A stretch of DNA of 35,173 nucleotides from Anaerolineae bacterium (GTDB lineage: Bacteria > Chloroflexota > Anaerolineae > JAFGEY01): positions 1 to 35,173 of the forward strand of contig JAFGIE010000219.1 of assembly GCA_016929775.1 (NCBI GenBank), in the 5' to 3' direction. The translations under genes and the position numbers were made by a program. Below are positions 1-8,096 of this stretch, piece by piece; position 1 is the stretch's first letter; every line of letters begins with the position of its first letter. The notes below the pieces were generated by a model. It saw only the letters and a program-made list of their open reading frames with translations, made no database searches and was not told the DNA's origin.

Positions 1-152
1 CCCGGCTCGACGCGCACGCTCTTGCCCGGCGCGCCGGGGCCAAGCGCCTTTGCCATCATCTCGGGCGGCGCCTGGCGCCCCTGGCTGCTCACCTGGCGCA
101 TGACGCCACGCCGCGGCATGGTGAGGTGCATCAGACCGTTGTATGCCGACAT
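1..152 (-). CDS. Hypothetical protein, N-terminal part only
   Basis: A leftward gene starts with ATG at 152-150 and runs off the left edge, so only about 50 residues are visible. The start is supported by a strong ribosome binding site (AAGGAAGGAGG) just upstream and by a TATAAT box at 276-271 on the same strand. The visible part begins MSAYNGLMHLTMPRRG and is followed by a Gln/Pro/Gly-rich stretch. There is no signal peptide or membrane segment in it. I do not recognise the family. The gene is divergent from the HEAT-repeat gene. Confidence 0.6.
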   Translation of the reverse strand, partial: MSAYNGLMHLTMPRRGVMRQVSSQGRQAPPEMMAKALGPGAPGKSVRVEP

Positions 153-270
153 GGAATGCCTCCTTCCTTGCAGGACAGACGCTCGATTATCTCGCACGAT
201 CGGGAATCCGGATCCGAGAGCCCGACTCGCCCGCTCCCGACCCCATCGGGGCCTTGTCGAGATAGAGAGC

Positions 271-299
271 ATTATACCCCCACCTGGCGGGCAAAGGAA
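271..299 (-). promoter_or_regulatory. Promoter for the left-edge gene
   Basis: On the minus strand a perfect TATAAT (276-271) lies about 110 bases before the start at 152. The best -35 at a 17-bp spacing is only TTCCTT (299-294), so the call rests mainly on the -10 box. Confidence 0.5.
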
Positions 300-309
300 A
301 GAGGCCACG

Positions 310-338
310 TTGCCAGTCCACGCCGGACGTGGTACAAT
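310..338 (+). promoter_or_regulatory. Promoter for the HEAT-repeat gene
   Basis: TTGCCA (310-315), a 17-bp spacer and TACAAT (333-338). It implies a leader of roughly 170 bases before the start at 515. The TTGCC-type -35 recurs at other promoters in this window. Confidence 0.65.
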
Positions 339-514
339 GGTCATGGATGCACGCTTCCCCCTCCGCGTCCACACCATACGGTGGCATCCAGGCAGCCGCG
401 CGCGCAACCGGTTGGCACAGGGTGTCACGCAGCACGTGCGCGCCAGATCAACCAGGAATCGCCCTCAACGACCTGCACGTCATCGGTGACGCGCACGAGC
501 GAAAGGAGGAACCA

Positions 515-3079
515 ATGGGCTGGCTGGACCGGACGCTGCACAAACTCAAGTTGATCACCGTTCCCCCGACTGACGACGCGGTCACGGTGGTCTGGGATTT
601 CGTCAAAGATGAGGACGTGATCATGCCCGCGAGGTGCAGCGGTGACCCGGCGCACGGAACGGGGACCACGCAGCGCAAGATCCCGGGCAAGCGCTCCAAG
701 TCGGGTGAGAGCAAGGTCAGCGGCAAAGGCTGTCTCTTCGGCGCCCTGGCGAACCTGATCCTCCTCCCCCTCGGCTTTTTCTGGATCCCCGGGATCTGGT
801 CGCGCGAGACGCTCAAGCTCACCTTCAACCGCACCGCTCCCTACTGTGATGCCTGCTACCGTGGCGCACGGCGCACCAGCACCGCCACCGTACTCCTCGT
901 CGTGGTCCTGCTGCTGGGCTCCTGCACTGCCTGCGGCGCCTTCTCGTTCATCACCGAAGAAGAGACCGCCACAGTGGGCCTTGCCGTGCTCCTCCCCTCC
1001 AGCCTACTCGCCCTTGCCTCCCTGATCGCGATCTTTGCCCTCGGCAAGGCGCGCAAGCAGGCGCACACCATCCGCATCGTCGACTTTGACCCGGTCACAG
1101 GGGGGACCAAGGTCACGCTGCAGTTCCGCAGCCGTACGTACGCGGACCTGTTCCTCCTCGACAACAGCGTCGCAGCACTGCACGATCCGCGCGCCGCCGT
1201 GCGGGAGCGCGCCGCGAGCGAGCTAGGGCGGCTGCGCAACCCCATGACGATCGAAAACCTTGTTGGCGCACTTGGCGACAAGGAGCGCTCAGTGCGCAAA
1301 GCCGCGGCGGACGCGCTCGTGCGCTGGCGCGATCCGGCGGCGGTCGAGCCGCTTGTCCGCAGCCTGGGCGAAGGGGATGAGACGACGCGTCTCGCCGTGG
1401 TCGATGTCCTCGGCGAGATGGGCGGCGAGCAAGCCATCGAGGCGCTGATCGGCGCTATGACAAGGGACACGTCGCCGCAGGTGCGCCTCGCCGCGGCGCA
1501 GGCCCTGGCAGCGGCGTGCCACACATCGGCAGGGCCGACTGGCACGCGCGCACAGGCGTGGGTTGGGAGCCAGCGGATGACCGAAGCCCTGGCTGATGCG
1601 CTGGCACAGGGCGAGCCCGCGCGCGTCCGCTTTGTCTGCGCTGAGGCGTTAGCCCTGGCGGGCGAAGTGGCGGTTCCCCCGCTGATCGCCGCCCTCCAGG
1701 ACCCTGACCCGTCCGTTCGCGCGCGCGCCGCCCAGTCGCTGGGCCAACTCCGCGACCAGCGAGCCACCCCCGCCCTCATCGCAAGCCTAGCGGACACCAG
1801 CGAGGGCGTGCGCCAGGCTGCGGCGGGCGCCCTGGGCCAACTGGGCGACGCCCTGGCATTCGATCCGCTGGTGCTGGTCCTGCAGGACCCATCGCCCCAG
1901 GTACGGCAGAGAGCAGGCGAGGCCCTGCTTGCCCTGGCCCCCACGGAGCCGCTGGCCCAACAGCTGCACAGCCTGATCCACAGCGGCGCAGAAGGGCGCG
2001 CACAGGCAGCGACGGCGCTCGGCGAGCTACAAGACCCGCGCGCCATCCCTGCTTTGGGCCGCGCCCTGTACGACTTTGTCGAGGTGCGACAGCGCGCCAC
2101 GCAGGCACTGGTCGGCTTTGGACCGGCGCTGGCGTTGGCTACGCTGCGCACCGCTTTGATCGCCGAGGATGCGAACGTGCGCGCCGCAGCCGCAGAGGCC
2201 ATGGGCATACTAGGCGACAGCGCCGTGCAAGAAGCGCTCCTCGCCGCTCTCCAGGATCCATCGGTCGCCGTACGCCAGAACGCAGCTTCCGCCCTGACAA
2301 CAGCGTGCGACCCCAGCTTCGCGCCGAGGGCGCAGATGATCCGCTCCCTCGTCACGGGAGAGGCCACAGAGAGAGAACGCGCAGCGGCGCAACTGGGGGA
2401 GATCAGAGAGCGCCGGGCGGAGCCCCCCCTAACGTGGGCGCTGACGTACGACCCGGAGGCCACCGTGCGCCTCGCCGCGGCGCACGCCCTGGAAAGGCTG
2501 GGCGCCGCTCCCGCGGAGCTGCTGGCCCAAGCGCTGGGCACGGGAGATGACGCACTGGCGGTCGCCGTCCTGGTTGAGCTGGGCGCGGACGCCGTCCCCC
2601 CACTGATCGCCGTCGTCGAGACCGACGACGGAGCGGCGCAGCGCGCCGCGATCAGCGCGCTGGGCCAGATCGGCGATCCGCGCGCTATCCCGGCGCTGAT
2701 CGCGGCGACCGAGAGCGTCAAAGGGCGCATGCGCGAGTTAGCTACGCGCGCCCTAGGATCGATGGTCGGCGATCCACGCGTCGTCCCCCACCTGATCAGC
2801 CTGCTCCAGGACAGCAACCCCGACGTGCAGGGAGCCGCGGTCGTGGTCCTCGGGCAGTCGGGCGACCCGCGTGCGGCAGCACCGCTCGTCCAGGTGCTGG
2901 ACAAGCCGCTGCTCCGAGAACCAGTAGGGCAAGCCCTCACCGCGCTCGGCGATCTGGCGACCGAGGCGCTGCTCGCACGCCTAGAGGGAGAACGAGATCG
3001 CCACATGCGGCGCACGATCAACCAGTTGCTGGGCGATAGAAAGCCCCCCTCATTGCGGGACCGGCTCTTCGGACGGTGA
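515..3079 (+). CDS. Membrane-anchored HEAT-repeat protein
   Basis: The product is about 854 residues. The ATG at 515 follows GAAAGGAGG; the open frame extends upstream to 329 but without a better start. The N-terminal part (to about residue 200) holds a short soluble stretch and three hydrophobic segments, including GALANLILLPLGFF, TVLLVVVLLLGSC and VLLPSSLLALASLIAIFALG. The remaining roughly 630 residues are tandem alpha-helical HEAT/PBS-lyase-type repeats of about 31 residues with the recurring pattern DPxxxVRxxAAxALGxLGDxxAxxxLxxAL. Such arrays are protein-interaction scaffolds. The enzymatic residues of phycobilin lyases cannot be judged here, and no phycobiliprotein gene is nearby. I infer a membrane-tethered scaffold; the partner is unknown. 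The gene stands alone between its own promoter and terminator. Confidence 0.88.
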   Translation: MGWLDRTLHKLKLITVPPTDDAVTVVWDFVKDEDVIMPARCSGDPAHGTGTTQRKIPGKRSKSGESKVSGKGCLFGALANLILLPLGFFWIPGIWSRETLKLTFNRTAPYCDACYRGARRTSTATVLLVVVLLLGSCTACGAFSFITEEETATVGLAVLLPSSLLALASLIAIFALGKARKQAHTIRIVDFDPVTGGTKVTLQFRSRTYADLFLLDNSVAALHDPRAAVRERAASELGRLRNPMTIENLVGALGDKERSVRKAAADALVRWRDPAAVEPLVRSLGEGDETTRLAVVDVLGEMGGEQAIEALIGAMTRDTSPQVRLAAAQALAAACHTSAGPTGTRAQAWVGSQRMTEALADALAQGEPARVRFVCAEALALAGEVAVPPLIAALQDPDPSVRARAAQSLGQLRDQRATPALIASLADTSEGVRQAAAGALGQLGDALAFDPLVLVLQDPSPQVRQRAGEALLALAPTEPLAQQLHSLIHSGAEGRAQAATALGELQDPRAIPALGRALYDFVEVRQRATQALVGFGPALALATLRTALIAEDANVRAAAAEAMGILGDSAVQEALLAALQDPSVAVRQNAASALTTACDPSFAPRAQMIRSLVTGEATERERAAAQLGEIRERRAEPPLTWALTYDPEATVRLAAAHALERLGAAPAELLAQALGTGDDALAVAVLVELGADAVPPLIAVVETDDGAAQRAAISALGQIGDPRAIPALIAATESVKGRMRELATRALGSMVGDPRVVPHLISLLQDSNPDVQGAAVVVLGQSGDPRAAAPLVQVLDKPLLREPVGQALTALGDLATEALLARLEGERDRHMRRTINQLLGDRKPPSLRDRLFGR

Positions 3080-3118
3080 GCGCCCGGGCAGAGTGACCTG
3101 TCGCTCGGTAGGGCGTGC

Positions 3119-3151
3119 ATCACGGTGTGCGGCGTCGCCGCGCACCGTGAT
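3119..3151 (+). terminator. Intrinsic-terminator-like hairpin after the HEAT-repeat gene
   Basis: A near-perfect inverted repeat with arms 3119-3134 and 3136-3151 contains one G-U pair. A pyrimidine-rich run (TCTGTCTCTCTCCCCCC) follows. It sits 40 bases after the stop codon and before the rhaB promoter. The T-run is C-interrupted, so strength is uncertain. Confidence 0.6.
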
Positions 3152-3184
3152 CTGTCTCTCTCCCCCCTTCTACCCGCCCCCCAA

Positions 3185-3207
3185 ATTGCGCCGCAATCTG
3201 GATTGCG
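3185..3207. promoter_or_regulatory. Candidate operator overlapping the rhaB promoter
   Basis: The perfect inverted repeat ATTGCG-C-CGCAAT (3185-3197) overlaps the -35 box. A third half-site ATTGCG follows at 3202-3207 in the spacer. The position suits a repressor of sugar catabolism, but no regulator gene is adjacent. Confidence 0.45.
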
Positions 3208-3214
3208 CTATACT
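3186..3214 (+). promoter_or_regulatory. Promoter for rhaB and the PHP gene
   Basis: TTGCGC (3186-3191), a 17-bp spacer and TATACT (3209-3214), 40 bases before the rhaB start. Confidence 0.6.
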
Positions 3215-3254
3215 CCCCGCAACTGGACCCGCAGCAGACCCCTCGGAGGTTGAG

Positions 3255-4730
3255 ATGGCGAGATTCCTGGCGCTGGACCTGGGCGCGGAGAGCGGACGCG
3301 CCGTCGTCGGGCACCTGGCGGACGGCGTGCTCCGCCTGGAAGAGATCCACCGCTTCCCCAATGGTCCCGTCCTGGCGAACGGGCATCTCTACTGGGACGC
3401 GCTGCGCCTGCTGAGCGAGGTCAAGACCGGGATCCAGCTCGCCGTGCAGCGCTATGGCGCCGAGATCGCCAGCCTTGGCCTTGACACCTGGGGGGTCGAT
3501 TTCGGCCTGCTCGACGCGCAGGACAACCTGATCGGCAATCCCTATCACTACCGCGACAGCCGCACCGAGGGCATGCTCGACGCCGTGTTTGCGCGCGTCC
3601 CGCGCGAGGAGGTGTTCGCCCACACCGGCATCCAGTTCATGCAGCTCAACACGCTCTACCAGCTCTACGCCATGCGCGCCGGCGGCTCGCCCCAGCTCGA
3701 CCTCGCCCGCACCCTGCTGACCATGCCCGACCTGTTCAACTTTTGGCTCACCGGGCGCAAGGTGGTCGAGTTCTCGATCGCCACCACGACCCAGTTCTAC
3801 GACCCGCGCCGCCGCGCCTGGGCAACCGACCTGCTGGCGGCGCTCGACCTGCCCACCTCGATCCTGGGCCCGGTCGTCCCCCCCGGCACCGTGATCGGCG
3901 ACCTCTTGCCCGCCGTCGCCGACGAACTGGCGATCCAGGCGATCCCGGTCATCGCCCCCGCCTGCCACGACACCGGTTCGGCGGTCGCCGCGGTGCCCGC
4001 GACGGGGCGCGACCACGCCTACATCAGCTCGGGCACCTGGTCGCTCATGGGGGTCGAGGTCGACGAGCCGGTGATCACGCCGCAGAGCTTGGCCTACAAT
4101 TTCACCAACGAGGGGGGCGTGTGCGGCACCTTCCGCCTGCTCAAGAACATCATGGGCCTGTGGCTGGTCCAGGAATGCCGCCGCGAGTGGGCGCGCGAGG
4201 GGCAGTCGTACGACTATGCCGCCCTGACCCAGATGGCGGCGGCAGCCCCAGCCTTTGGCCCGATCGTCGACGTCGACGCGCACCCCTTCCTCGCCCCCGG
4301 GGACATGCCGGGCAAGATCCAGCGCTACTGCGCCGGTACGGGCCAACAGCCGCCCCAGACGCGGGGCGCGATCGTGCGCTGCGCGCTGGAGAGCCTCGCC
4401 CTCCGCTACCGCTGGGTGTTGGGCAAGCTGGAGGAGATGATGGGACGCACGATCGCGGCGGTCCACATCATCGGCGGCGGCATGCAGAACGAGCTGCTCT
4501 GCCAGTTTGCCGCCGACGCCATGCAGCGCCCCGTGATCGCGGGCCCGATCGAGGCGACGGCGATGGGCAATATCCTCATGCAGGCCTTGGCCCTGGGGCA
4601 GATCGCCTCGCTGCAAGAGGGACGCGCGATCGTGCGCCGCTCCTTTGACGTGCGCGAGTACGCGCCGGGCGATCGCGCGCCGTGGGATGCGGCGTACGCC
4701 CGCTACCTGCGCCTGCTCGGCGAGGCGTAG
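3255..4730 (+). CDS. rhaB: Rhamnulokinase (FGGY carbohydrate kinase)
   Basis: The 491-residue product matches rhamnulokinase in length and layout. It would phosphorylate L-rhamnulose to L-rhamnulose-1-phosphate with ATP in the cytoplasm. Visible signatures are the N-terminal ATPase motif ALDLGAESGR, then LDTWGVDFGLLD and NPYHYRDSRTEGM typical of the rhamnulokinase subgroup, SSGTWSLMGVE in the middle, and the C-terminal GGGMQNELLCQFAADAM of FGGY kinases. ATG 3255 is preceded by CGGAGG; the upstream extension to 3093 crosses the terminator and promoter and is not coding. The PHP gene starts 4 bases after its stop, so the two form an operon. No rhamnose isomerase or aldolase is in the window, and specificity for another ketose is possible. 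Confidence 0.9.
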   Translation: MARFLALDLGAESGRAVVGHLADGVLRLEEIHRFPNGPVLANGHLYWDALRLLSEVKTGIQLAVQRYGAEIASLGLDTWGVDFGLLDAQDNLIGNPYHYRDSRTEGMLDAVFARVPREEVFAHTGIQFMQLNTLYQLYAMRAGGSPQLDLARTLLTMPDLFNFWLTGRKVVEFSIATTTQFYDPRRRAWATDLLAALDLPTSILGPVVPPGTVIGDLLPAVADELAIQAIPVIAPACHDTGSAVAAVPATGRDHAYISSGTWSLMGVEVDEPVITPQSLAYNFTNEGGVCGTFRLLKNIMGLWLVQECRREWAREGQSYDYAALTQMAAAAPAFGPIVDVDAHPFLAPGDMPGKIQRYCAGTGQQPPQTRGAIVRCALESLALRYRWVLGKLEEMMGRTIAAVHIIGGGMQNELLCQFAADAMQRPVIAGPIEATAMGNILMQALALGQIASLQEGRAIVRRSFDVREYAPGDRAPWDAAYARYLRLLGEA

Positions 4731-4734
4731 GCAG

Positions 4735-5622
4735 GTGGGGCACGGGACGACAGCGCCGCTGCGCGTCGACTGCCACGTCCACACCGCCGCCTTTTCGGGC
4801 GATGCCTCGGCGACCCTCGCCGGCTACCTCGCGCGCGGGCGTGCGCTGGGCCTGTCGTGGATCACGACCGCCGAGCACGTCGATTTCGACCCGCGCGACG
4901 CATGCTACGGGCACTATGACGCGGGCGGACACCGGACGCAGTACGAACGACTGCGGACGCAGTACGAACGACTGCGGACGCAGGGGAATGCGCAGCAGGC
5001 GGCAGGGGACGCAGGGCTGCGCACGGCGCCTTGCGAGGAACCGGGGGTCCTGATCGGGGTCGAGGTCGACTATCAGCCGCGCTACGCCGACGACGTGCGC
5101 CGCTTCATGGAGCAGGCAGCGTGCGACTTGGCGATCGGCAGCGTGCACTATGTGCGGGGCGAATTCGTCTTTGGTCCGGAGTTCTTGGCCCGTCCCGAGC
5201 GCGAGGCGGTCACGGCGTATTTCGAGGAAGCGCTGCACGCCGTGCGCAGTGGTCTGTTTGACGTCCTGGGGCACCTCGACATCTTCAAGCGCTACGGGGT
5301 GCAGCGCTATGGCCCGTTCCAACCGGACCGTTACCGCGACGCGATCGAGGCCCTGCTCTGCGCCTGCGTCGAGACAGGAACGGGGCTCGAGATCAACACC
5401 TCGGGCTACCGGGGCCCGCCCGGCGAGCCCTTTCCGACGCTGCCCGTGCTGCGCCGCTACCGCGAGCTGGGGGGCGAGGTGCTGACGATCGGATCAGACG
5501 CGCACCACGTCGAGGACCTGGGTCGTGACATCGACCGGGGCCTCGACGTGGCGCGCGCCGCGGGGTTCGAGGCGATCACGCTGTTCATCGACCGGCAGCC
5601 ACACCGGCTCCCGCTCACGTGA
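4735..5622 (+). CDS. PHP-domain phosphohydrolase, histidinol-phosphatase-like
   Basis: The 295-residue protein starts at GTG 4735, four bases after rhaB. It has the PHP metal-ligand series: HVH (14, 16), the AEH motif (47-48), E110, H138, H180 and DAH (255-257). This is the HisJ/HisK-type fold that hydrolyses phosphate monoesters using a trinuclear metal site. Coupling to a sugar kinase, with no his genes nearby, makes a sugar-phosphate or nucleotide substrate as likely as histidinol phosphate. Residues 67-83 are an oddity: the heptad RTQYERL occurs twice plus three residues, encoded by an exact 21-bp tandem repeat inserted in frame between metal-ligand blocks. The earlier in-frame ATG lies inside rhaB and was not chosen. 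Confidence 0.8.
   Translation: MGHGTTAPLRVDCHVHTAAFSGDASATLAGYLARGRALGLSWITTAEHVDFDPRDACYGHYDAGGHRTQYERLRTQYERLRTQGNAQQAAGDAGLRTAPCEEPGVLIGVEVDYQPRYADDVRRFMEQAACDLAIGSVHYVRGEFVFGPEFLARPEREAVTAYFEEALHAVRSGLFDVLGHLDIFKRYGVQRYGPFQPDRYRDAIEALLCACVETGTGLEINTSGYRGPPGEPFPTLPVLRRYRELGGEVLTIGSDAHHVEDLGRDIDRGLDVARAAGFEAITLFIDRQPHRLPLT
4933..4983 (+). repeat. 21-bp in-frame tandem repeat (2.4 copies)
   Basis: Two exact 21-bp units (4933-4953 and 4954-4974) and a 9-bp partial unit lie inside the PHP gene. They encode RTQYERL twice plus RTQ. The exactness at DNA level points to recent slippage or insertion. Confidence 0.85.
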
Positions 5623-5634
5623 CCGTCTGGGCTG

Positions 5635-6354
5635 CTAGCTTCTGCGCCGCGAGCGGCTCCCGCTGAGCAGGAACACGAAATAGAGCACCTGCCCCAGGGC
5701 CTGTGCCAGCGCGGCGACGTAGGTCAGCGCGGCGGCAGAGAGCACGCGCCGGGCATAGACCATGTTCCCCTCTGCTACCAGGCCCGAGTTCGCCAGCAGG
5801 GCCAAGCCGCGTCGGCTGGCGTTGAACTCGACCGGCAGCGTCACCAGCGCAAAGAGCACGGCGAGGCAAAAGCCCAAGATCCCGACCCACGAAACCAGCC
5901 GCCCGATCGACGACAGGCTCGCCAGCGAGCTGAGGAAAAAGCCGATAAAGAACAGCACGATCCCCAGCTGGCTGCCGATGTTGACCGGCGCGACCAGGGC
6001 GCTGCGGATCTGCATGGGCGCGTACTGCTCGTCGTCCTGCATGGCATGCCCCAACTCGTGGGCCACGATCGCCAGCGCCCCGACCGACGGGCTCTGGGCG
6101 ACGCCCTGCGAGAGGTGCAGCGTATCGTTGCGCGGGTCATAGCTATCGCTCAGCTCGCCGGCGACCACGTCCAGACGCAGTCCGAGCCCGGCGGCGCGCA
6201 TCAGCCGCTCCGCGCCCTCTCGCCCTGTGACCCGCCCCACGCTCGGGACCTGCAGCCCCTTGCGATAGGCCGCACGCACCCAAGCCTGCGCGATCAGCGC
6301 CAGCAGCATGGGCGGGCCTGCAAACAACAAATACCTCGGATCCCACCACAGCAT
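5635..6354 (-). CDS. Zinc metallopeptidase, YugP family
   Basis: This 239-residue membrane protein carries HELGH at residues 99-103, the metallopeptidase zinc motif, after an N-terminal hydrophobic segment (YLLFAGPPMLLALIAQAW). Three further hydrophobic segments follow: VNIGSQLGIVLFFIGFFL, VSWVGILGFCLAVLFALV and AALTYVAALAQALGQVLYFVF. Length and layout fit the YugP family (putative neutral zinc metallopeptidase, Zn_peptidase_2), whose substrates are poorly known. The ATG at 6354 has AAGGAG six bases upstream. It starts 4 bases after the GH99-like gene and ends the leftward run that begins with the sensor kinase. It converges with the PHP gene with a 12-base gap. Confidence 0.85.
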   Translation of the reverse strand: MLWWDPRYLLFAGPPMLLALIAQAWVRAAYRKGLQVPSVGRVTGREGAERLMRAAGLGLRLDVVAGELSDSYDPRNDTLHLSQGVAQSPSVGALAIVAHELGHAMQDDEQYAPMQIRSALVAPVNIGSQLGIVLFFIGFFLSSLASLSSIGRLVSWVGILGFCLAVLFALVTLPVEFNASRRGLALLANSGLVAEGNMVYARRVLSAAALTYVAALAQALGQVLYFVFLLSGSRSRRRS

Positions 6355-6358
6355 ATCG

Positions 6359-7699
6359 CTACTCCTTGTTCGAACGCACTACCTTACGGGCCCACAGCAC
6401 CGCACCGGCGACGCCGGTCAGCCCGGCGAGGCCAAGCGCGGCAGGACCCACTGATCTCCCTACGCTATACGCACTAGACGACGTTGGGGTCGCAGATCGC
6501 ACGCCCGTCTGCGCCGCCGTCAGGGTGGGCACAGGCGTGGCAGTGCGGGTCGCCGTGGGCGCACGGGTCGGCGCCGGCGTCGCGGTGGGCGTCGGCGTCG
6601 GCCTCTCGGTCGGCGTGGCGGTTGCCGTCGGCGTCGCAGTCCGCGTGGCGGTTGCCGTCGGCGTCGCGGTCGGCGTTGGCGTCGCGGTCGGCGTCGCGGT
6701 CGGCGTCGGCGTCGCGGTCGGCGCTGGCGCCCCGCTGAGCGCACTCCCCGAGCGGTAGACCGCCGCCCACTCGCGCGTCAGGTCGAGGTAGGTCGTGCCA
6801 TAGCTGACGCTGGGCTCGATCATGGTCCCCTCGCGCCACTCGTTATAGCTGGTCACGACCACCATCTCGGGCGCGCTGGCGATCGCCGCCTCCCACGTGC
6901 TCCGGTAGTAGTCCGGGCTGCGCGGGTAGCGGTACGGGTGGGCGCGCCCGGCGACCCGGGTGTCGTCATAGCCGGGCATGACAGTCGCCACCCACAGGCG
7001 CTGCACGCCGTGCGCCGCCTCGTAGGCGTCGACCCGCCCGCGCATCTTGGTCGCCGTGTACATGGGGTTGGTGTTGACCGACCAGGTGATGTTGTACATG
7101 TGCAGCCCGTCAAACACCGCGAGCCAAGCGGGATCGTCGCCGTCGGCGAGCCAGATCATGCGCCGCTCTGGGTCGATCTGGGCGCGGATCGAGGCCCAGG
7201 TCTCGATCGACAGGCGGCTTTGCTGCCAGAAAAAGGCGACGGGGCGACCGGCGTAGGTCAAGAAAGCGGGATGGCGTGCGTGGACCTGCGCCAGGTGGCG
7301 CAAGCCGTCGACCAGCGCCTCGAGAGAGGGCATATAGGGCGAGCCGACCTCGACGTCCACGCTCGCGCGCAAGCCGCCCGCCAACGCCGCGTCGAGGAGC
7401 GTCTGAAAGTTGCGCTCGGTGGGGTTCCCGCCTGGCCCATACCACGACTGCACGAGGGCGTCGATCCCGGCGTCGCGCGCCTCGCGCACGTGCCTGTCGA
7501 TCGTCGCCCGGTCGGCGGAGAGATAGGGCGCCAGCGGCATGTCGGACACCTTGTCCGGGCCCCACGTATCCGCATCGTACCAGGCATAGTAAAACGCCAG
7601 CACGAGGCGCTCCCCCTGGGCATGCGCGCGCGGGGGAGCGAGCGCGGCGAGCCAGGCGAGCGCAGCGACGCACGCGATTTGGTTCCAGCGTTGGCCCAA
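6359..7699 (-). CDS. Exported GH99-like glycoside hydrolase with TP linker and membrane anchor
   Basis: The product is 446 residues. A signal peptide (about residues 1-27, ending PPRAHAQG) is followed by a TIM-barrel-like domain of about 290 residues. That domain has the opening [13 protein letters not shown], the block [15 protein letters not shown] and the closing [16 protein letters not shown], typical of GH99 and related endo-glycosidase-like proteins. About 80 residues of Thr/Pro/Ala repeats and a C-terminal transmembrane helix with basic tail ([11 protein letters not shown]) follow. I infer a surface-anchored enzyme acting on alpha-mannan-type or related glycans; substrate is not predictable. 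The start is TTG at 7699, with AGGGGAT overlapping the stop of the cupin gene. No LPxTG motif is present. Confidence 0.7.
   Translation of the reverse strand: MGQRWNQIACVAALAWLAALAPPRAHAQGERLVLAFYYAWYDADTWGPDKVSDMPLAPYLSADRATIDRHVREARDAGIDALVQSWYGPGGNPTERNFQTLLDAALAGGLRASVDVEVGSPYMPSLEALVDGLRHLAQVHARHPAFLTYAGRPVAFFWQQSRLSIETWASIRAQIDPERRMIWLADGDDPAWLAVFDGLHMYNITWSVNTNPMYTATKMRGRVDAYEAAHGVQRLWVATVMPGYDDTRVAGRAHPYRYPRSPDYYRSTWEAAIASAPEMVVVTSYNEWREGTMIEPSVSYGTTYLDLTREWAAVYRSGSALSGAPAPTATPTPTATPTATPTPTATPTATATRTATPTATATPTERPTPTPTATPAPTRAPTATRTATPVPTLTAAQTGVRSATPTSSSAYSVGRSVGPAALGLAGLTGVAGAVLWARKVVRSNKE
6512..6735. repeat. Low-complexity GTCGGCGT-type repeat coding for a Thr/Pro/Ala linker
   Basis: Imperfect 6-12 bp repeats encode TPTATP-like units in the GH99-like gene. 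They form an extended linker between the catalytic domain and the membrane anchor. Confidence 0.8.
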
Positions 7700-7713
7700 G
7701 TCGGCGAGATCCC

Positions 7714-8061
7714 CTAGCCGGGCTGCTGCGCCGGATGCCGGTCGTCCGCGCAGTGGAACCAGCAGTTGACCATCGGGTGTTCGGGATCCCCGATCAGGTG
7801 GTGGTCCTCTCCCGGCTCGATCACCAGGACCTCTCCGGCGTGGACCGGCTCGACGCGCCCATCGATCTCGATCACGCCTTGGCCCTGCATGATGCAGAAC
7901 ACCTCGCGATCCTCGTGGACGTGCACGCCCTCGGAGTGGGTGCGGAAGCCGCTGGCGTGAAAGCTCAGCCCACCCCTGGCGATGTATGCGCCCGGGACCA
8001 GCTTGGCTGCGACGTGCATGGGGCCTTCAGACCCCAGATCGGCAAACGTATAGCGCTTCAA
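7714..8061 (-). CDS. Small cupin-domain protein
   Basis: This 115-residue single-domain cupin has motif 1 as [16 protein letters not shown], with likely metal ligands H47, H49 and E53. Motif 2 is around PGEDHHL, with H87 or H88. Small cupins bind metal and sugars or act as regulatory or isomerase proteins; function cannot be set from sequence. The start is TTG at 8061 with AAGGAG six bases upstream. No ATG fits better. It lies 35 bases after the sensor-kinase stop and 14 bases before the GH99-like start, so it is probably co-transcribed with them. That context suggests a role with carbohydrate. Confidence 0.78.
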   Translation of the reverse strand: MKRYTFADLGSEGPMHVAAKLVPGAYIARGGLSFHASGFRTHSEGVHVHEDREVFCIMQGQGVIEIDGRVEPVHAGEVLVIEPGEDHHLIGDPEHPMVNCWFHCADDRHPAQQPG

Positions 8062-8096
8062 TGCTTACTCCTTGATGTAGACATGGTCGTGAGCAC

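Larger units (their letters stand above)
153..514. other. Intergenic region between divergent genes
   Basis: This 362-base stretch separates two divergent genes and holds one promoter for each direction. Short ORFs here lack ribosome binding sites and have no recognisable protein. Apart from the promoters I see nothing further. Confidence 0.6.

Noticed and set aside
856..3123. Leftward ORF of 755 codons over the HEAT-repeat gene
   Set aside because: It is Ser/Arg/Ala-rich with no fold, while the opposite strand has clear HEAT repeats.
6512..6735. Short tandem repeats as a CRISPR or minisatellite array
   Set aside because: They are in frame and encode a Thr/Pro linker common in surface proteins.
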